From assembly GCF_008831285.2 (NCBI RefSeq), contig NC_045150.1:17498600-17562599 (forward strand): 64,000 nt of DNA, written 5' to 3'. This DNA comes from Nymphaea colorata (taxonomy: Eukaryota > Streptophyta > Magnoliopsida > Nymphaeales > Nymphaeaceae). This document shows positions 60,026-64,000 of the stretch, in pieces. The position numbers were made by a program, and so were the translations under genes. Position 1 is the stretch's first letter; each line of letters starts with the position of its first letter. The notes under the pieces were generated by a model that worked only from the letters and a program-made list of their open reading frames with translations, was not told where the DNA came from and searched no databases.

Positions 60026-60174
60026 AAAGAATTCATCATTAACGTAACCCTAATCTCTTTTAAAAGAGATTAGGGCTGGCGACAAACACTTTACAAAAAC
60101 AATCCAACAACTGTAAGAAAATGTTTAAAGACATCCTCTCTAACTTTCTAATATTTCAAAAATACTCTTTAACA
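59962..60174 (-). repeat. 3' LTR of the outer Copia element
   Basis: It starts TGTTGAGGAAAGG and ends CTTTAACA, followed in plus sense by TTCCCCCTCAAGCTGGAGCAT (polypurine tract in element sense). It includes a GA tract of about 50 bases (59974-60023) and a perfect 28-bp palindrome at 60048-60075 with 14-base arms (CCCTAATCTCTTTT). The start is inferred from resemblance to the LTR at 60894. Confidence 0.7.
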
Positions 60175-60893
60175 TTCCCCCTCAAGCTGGAGCATATATA
60201 TCAATCATGTTTAGCTTGTTACAACATCTCTGAAAACCGCATATGAAAAGAGCCTTGGTGAGGATATCAGCTGCCTGATCTTCTGAGGAGACATGAATAG
60301 TGCTAACAATTCCTTCTTAAACTAAGTCTCGAATATAGTGGCAATCCACTTCAATGTAAACAGTCCTTTCATGAAAGACAGGATTGTTAGCAATATATGT
60401 CGTTGCCTTGTTGTCACAATACACCTTCATTGGGAGATTCACTGAGATACCCAACTCCAAAAGTAGTGATCTAACCCACGACATTTCAGCCGCAGTTTGA
60501 GCCATAGCCCTATATTAAGACAGCACTAGAACGAGCCACCACATTCTGCTTCTTGCTCCTCCAAGAAATAAGATTACATCCCACAAAGACACAAAAAACC
60601 TGTAGTAGGCTTTTTGTCATTTACCGACCCTGCATAATCAACATCACTATACGCTTCAATGTCAACACATTCTCCCTTTTTGAACCATAACCCCTTTCCT
60701 GGGAGCTGATTTCAGGTATCTGACAATCATTAGAGCAGCATCCCAATGAACCTTCCGGGGTTTTTCCATGAATAGACTTAGCTTATTCACAACAAAGCTA
60801 ATGTCGGGGCGAGTAACAGTCAAATATAACAGTTCCCTATCAGGGATCTGTAAGATCTAGAGTCAAACGGCTCTGAGTCATCATCATGTATAT
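60175..60893 (-). pseudogene. Outer Copia element, RNase H fragment
   Basis: On the minus strand the RNase H reads [15 protein letters not shown], then ESEYRAM-like residues (degraded), [31 protein letters not shown] and CCNKLNMIDIYAPA. Stops occur after DLV and in the middle. The fragment ends abruptly at 60893, where another LTR begins, so the rest of this element lies beyond the inner element, outside the window. Confidence 0.82.
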
Positions 60894-61126
60894 TGTTGCA
60901 GCCTTGAAACGTGGAGAGAGAGAGAGAGAGAGGGCTGAAGACGTGAGAGTTGAGAAGAAAAGAACTCATCTCATTCACTAACCCTAATCTCTATTATAAA
61001 GAGATTAGGGTAGAAAGAAGTTCTACATATTACATGAATCTAAAATAAAGAAAATATTAAAGAGATCTTATAACTCTTTAATATTACAAAAAACCACCTA
61101 GAAACATAAACATTCTTATTTCAACA
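60894..61126 (-). repeat. 3' LTR of the inner Copia element
   Basis: 233 bp with TGTTG/CAACA ends and a short GA tract. An inverted repeat at 60982-61010 has 11-base arms (CCCTAATCTCT) around a TATA-like centre. Confidence 0.88.
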
Positions 61127-61337
61127 CTCCCCCTCAAGCTGGAGCATATATATTAAACATGCTCAACTTGTCACAACATTTAGAGAAAGCACCAATAGGG
61201 AGAGCTTTGGTGAAGACATCTGCAACTTGGTCTTCTGAAGGGACATGATTAGTGGCAATGGTTCCTCCTTGAACGAGATCCGAATGTAATGACAGTCAAC
61301 CTCAATATGTTTAGTTCTCTCATGGAAAACTGGATTA

Positions 61338-62640
61338 TTAGCAATATATGTGGCTGCACGAACAATACATCTTCATGGGAAATGGAATCGACACACTTAG
61401 GCTAGATAGCATGGATCTAGCCCAAGTCATTTCTGTTGCAGTTTGAGTCATAGCTCTGTATTCAGATTCTACACTAGATCTTGACACCACGCCTTGCTTT
61501 TTACTTCTCCATGATATGAGGTTGCTTCCCACAAATACACAAAATGCTGTGGTAGATTTTCTGTCATCGATTGAGCCAGCATAGTCAGCATCACTATAGG
61601 CTTCCACTTCCAGAGTCTTGCCTTTTGTGAACAAAAGGCCTTTGCCAGGAGACGATTTCAGATATTTAACCACCATCAAAGCAGCATCCCAATGAACTTT
61701 CCTTGGTTTTTCCATAAATTGACTTAGCTTCCCCACTGCAAAACTAATGTCTGGTCTTGTCACAGTAACATAGAGTAATTTTCCAATAAGGGATCTATAA
61801 GATCGAGAATCTACTAATTTTGTTTGGTCATCATGAAGGTGTATACGTGGATTCATAGGCAAATTAGCCCGCTTAGCTCTTAGCATCCCTGTGTCCTGCA
61901 ATAAATCAAGAACATACTTCCGTTGAGAGAGAACAACACCCTCCCTATTGCGAGCAACTTCTATTCCCAAGAAGTATCGAAGTGGACCAAGATCTTTCGT
62001 TACAAAGTGTTTTTGAAGAAACAGTTTTGCATCAGAAATTTCTTGATCAGAGTCACCTGTTAGGATAATATCATCAACATAAACCACGAAGATGGTTATA
62101 CCTCTGGAAGTCTTCTTGATAAACAGAGAATGATCAAGAGGAGATCTCACAAAGCCACACTGTGAGACTACCTCGGAAAACTTGTGAAACCACGCACGAG
62201 GACTCTGCTTGAGTCCATAAATAGCTTTCTTCAGCTTGCACACTTTGCCACACTCCCCCTGTCGTTCAAATCCTAGTGGTTGTTGCATATAGACAGTCTC
62301 ATCGAGATCACGTACAGAAAGGCGTTTTTGACATCCAGTTGATACATGTGCCAGTCATGGTGGACAGCCACAGAAATGATAAGACGAATGGTTCCCAACC
62401 GAGCAACTGGAGAGAAGGTCTCAAAGAAATCTACACCGTAGGTCTGCGTGTAGCCCTTAGCAACCAACCGAGCTTTGTATCGTTCCATAGAACCATCAGA
62501 ATTATATTTCACTGTGAATACCCACTTTGAGCCAATAATATCACAACGAGGAGGAGGATCAACAAGTTCCCAAGTGCCTCTCTGCACTAAGGCATCCATC
62601 TCATCTTGCCTAGCCCGTCTCCATTGGGTGTCTAATAAAG
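61338..62640 (-). pseudogene. Inner Copia RT and RNase H
   Basis: RT begins with RGTWELVDPPPRCDIIGSKW (about 62540-62585) and SDGSMERYKARLVAKGYTQT. A one-base loss near 62308 shifts frame. It continues open for about 316 aa with KKAIYGLKQSPRAWFHKF, the catalytic VVYVDDIILTGD (about 62065-62100), LGPLRYFLGIEVARN and then RNase H with YSDADYAGSIDDRKSTT and SRSSVESEYRAM. RNase H is cut by a small deletion after PFPMKMYC (about 61360), removing the third catalytic region. Apart from these two breaks it is well preserved. Confidence 0.9.
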
Positions 62641-62954
62641 CCTGCTGGTGACATGTAGGAACTGTATGAGGAGCCAGAGCTTGAATGACTAGAGCTATGC
62701 ATTTAAGATGTACTTACCTCCTGAGAAACGGTTGGCGAAGGATTATGAGAAGGGTCCTGTCGACGTGTGTAGACCAGCGGAGGATCACGAAACTTGGACA
62801 TTACAGTAGAAGGAGATTCAAAAGGGAACGACTCCAAAGGAATATGAGGAATAGGTAGTGGGTCTGGTGATGGTGGCATCTCCGGAAGGATGGAAGAGGA
62901 GCTATAATAAGGCTGAGACTCAAAGAATGTGACATCCGCACTGATATACTTCTT
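62641..62954 (-). pseudogene. Inner Copia hinge between integrase and RT
   Basis: A Ser/Pro-rich variable stretch (YYSSSSILPEMPPSPDPLP near 62850-62905) follows ISADVTFFES, the usual segment after the integrase. It is separated from the integrase by an in-frame TAA at 62955-62957. Confidence 0.75.
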
Positions 62955-63960
62955 TTAAGTTAAGGGATCAAAGCATTTGTAGCCCTTATGGTTTCTGGAG
63001 TAGCCTATAAAGATACACTTAATGGCTTGGGCTCCCAATTTATCATGTGTTGGTCCAAGTATGTGAACGAAGCATGTGCAACCAAATACTTTGGGAGCCA
63101 CTAGAAATAAGGGTCGTTGTGGATGCACAAGTTTAATGGGAACCTTGTTGTCAATGGAGGATGAGGGTAAACGGTTGGTTAAGTAACAGGTCGTGAGGAT
63201 GGCATCTCCCCAAAAAGATGCAGGTAACTTGGTATGAAGCATTATGGAACGAGCCACATTTAAGAGTTGGCGATGTTTACCTTCAGCTACTCCATTTTGT
63301 TGGGAGGTATGGGGACAAGTAAACTGAGGAGAAATGCCATTATCGGAGTAAAACTTCATTAAGGTTGAGGCTTTGAACTCAAGGGCGTTATCAGTGCGAA
63401 CGTTTTTAAAAAGAATACCAAACTGGGTCTTTATTTCAATAATAAGATTTTTGAGAATACATACTACTTCAGACCTTTCCTTCAAAAGGAAGACCCAAGT
63501 GACTCGAGAATAATCATCAACAATGACAAGAAAATACCGAAATCTTGACCTATTGGCAACTCTGCTAGGACCCCACACATCAACATGAAGAAGATCAAAT
63601 AGTCCACAACTGGACGGACAAAGACTCGATGAATAACTGCTACGGGTGTGTTGGACAAGTTGACAGACTTCACACTGGAACGACTCTGGTATTGAAAGCT
63701 GAGGAAGAAGGTGACAGAGCTTGGAGACAGATGGATGACCAAGTCTGAGATGCCACTGGAAAGAGGAGGACGGTAAGGTGATCGATGATGCTGCAATACC
63801 CACTGGATCCGACAGGAAGTAGATGCCCCCTTTCTCATAGCCTCCACCAATCGTCTTTCTAGTTTGCAAGTCCTGAAATGAACATAAACCATAGTAAAAT
63901 GTAACACGACAGTGTAAATCATTAATCAATTGTCCAACTGATAACAAATTTGTTGGGAAC
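62955..63960 (-). pseudogene. Inner Copia pre-integrase and integrase
   Basis: An open block of about 330 aa starts NLLSVGQLINDLHCRV. It has the GAG-pre-integrase zinc site (WHLRLGHPS with FQCEVCQLVQH). The catalytic core has LLHVDVWGPS (Asp), NVRTDNALEF (Asp, replacing the common DNGxEF) and SQQNGVAEGKHRQLL (Glu). The C-terminal GYSRNHKGYKCFDPLT ends at an in-frame TAA. All three catalytic acidic residues are present. The protease and gag lie beyond the window, and a stop just upstream of 63960 already breaks the polyprotein. Confidence 0.9.
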
Positions 63961-64000
63961 TGTTAAAATATATTGTAATGGGGAACCGGATCCATATCTG

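Larger units (their letters stand above)
60894..64000 (-). mobile_element. Inner Copia element, nested, cut by the window end
   Basis: The LTR at 60894-61126 (TGTTGCAGCC...TTTCAACA) is followed in plus sense by the polypurine tract CTCCCCCTCAAGCTGGAGC. RNase H, RT, hinge and integrase then follow on the minus strand out to the window edge. It interrupts the RNase H of another Copia element. The second LTR and target duplication lie outside the window. It is the closest relative in this window of the 34684-38468 derivative, sharing most of its RT and RNase H wording. Confidence 0.88.

Noticed and set aside
60048-60075. CCCTAA-like motifs suggesting an interstitial telomere repeat
   Set aside because: The motif appears once per arm of a palindrome inside an LTR and is not tandemly repeated.

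Overview
This window is nuclear DNA from a flowering plant. The evidence is one split, spliced housekeeping gene (translation initiation factor eIF5B, plus strand) embedded in a dense mix of plant-type transposable elements: Ty3/Gypsy of the Tat lineage, Ty1/Copia, LINEs and hAT DNA transposons. No bacterial-type gene order, CRISPR array, rRNA or tRNA gene was found. The species cannot be fixed from the sequence alone.

Layout. (1) 1-19240: a plus-strand LINE relic (ORF1 zinc knuckle, ORF2 endonuclease, reverse transcriptase) split by a 16-kb minus-strand Tat/Ogre-like Gypsy element at 2180-18151. That element has LTRs over 3.2 kb, an AAACA target duplication, an extra ORF1, gag-pro-pol and a second RNase H. 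(2) 19241-25520: a truncated Tnt1/Tork-like Copia element (plus), a 154-bp tandem duplication and a minus-strand LINE fragment. (3) 27341-28340: the 3' end of a decayed hAT transposon. (4) 31319-55535: the eIF5B gene. A putative 5' UTR exon lies near 31.35-31.41 kb, coding exon 1 starts at 38912, and eleven coding exons run to the stop at 54803. They encode 1410 aa in clean GT-AG frames, and a spliced 3' UTR follows. (5) 55.5-57.3 kb: small tandem duplications and a LINE 3' fragment. (6) 58971-59541: an apparent last exon of an unidentified minus-strand gene. (7) 59962-64000: two Copia elements, one inserted in the other, running off the window.

eIF5B has taken up much of the mobile DNA. Its long 5' intron holds a 3.8-kb Copia deletion derivative. 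Its 8.6-kb sixth coding intron holds a non-autonomous hAT into whose terminal GTACGGG repeat a second hAT has jumped. That second element (44219-47698) has inverted termini, a perfect 8-bp duplication (GGTACGGG) and an unbroken three-exon 775-aa transposase, so it looks recently mobile. The last coding intron carries a 699-bp hAT-type MITE with a perfect 8-bp duplication (GGCTTAAG). The most notable structure is the array of CGTATCG/CGATACG palindromes just inside the ends of the intact hAT.

All calls come from reading and translating the sequence by eye. No database search or computed alignment was run.
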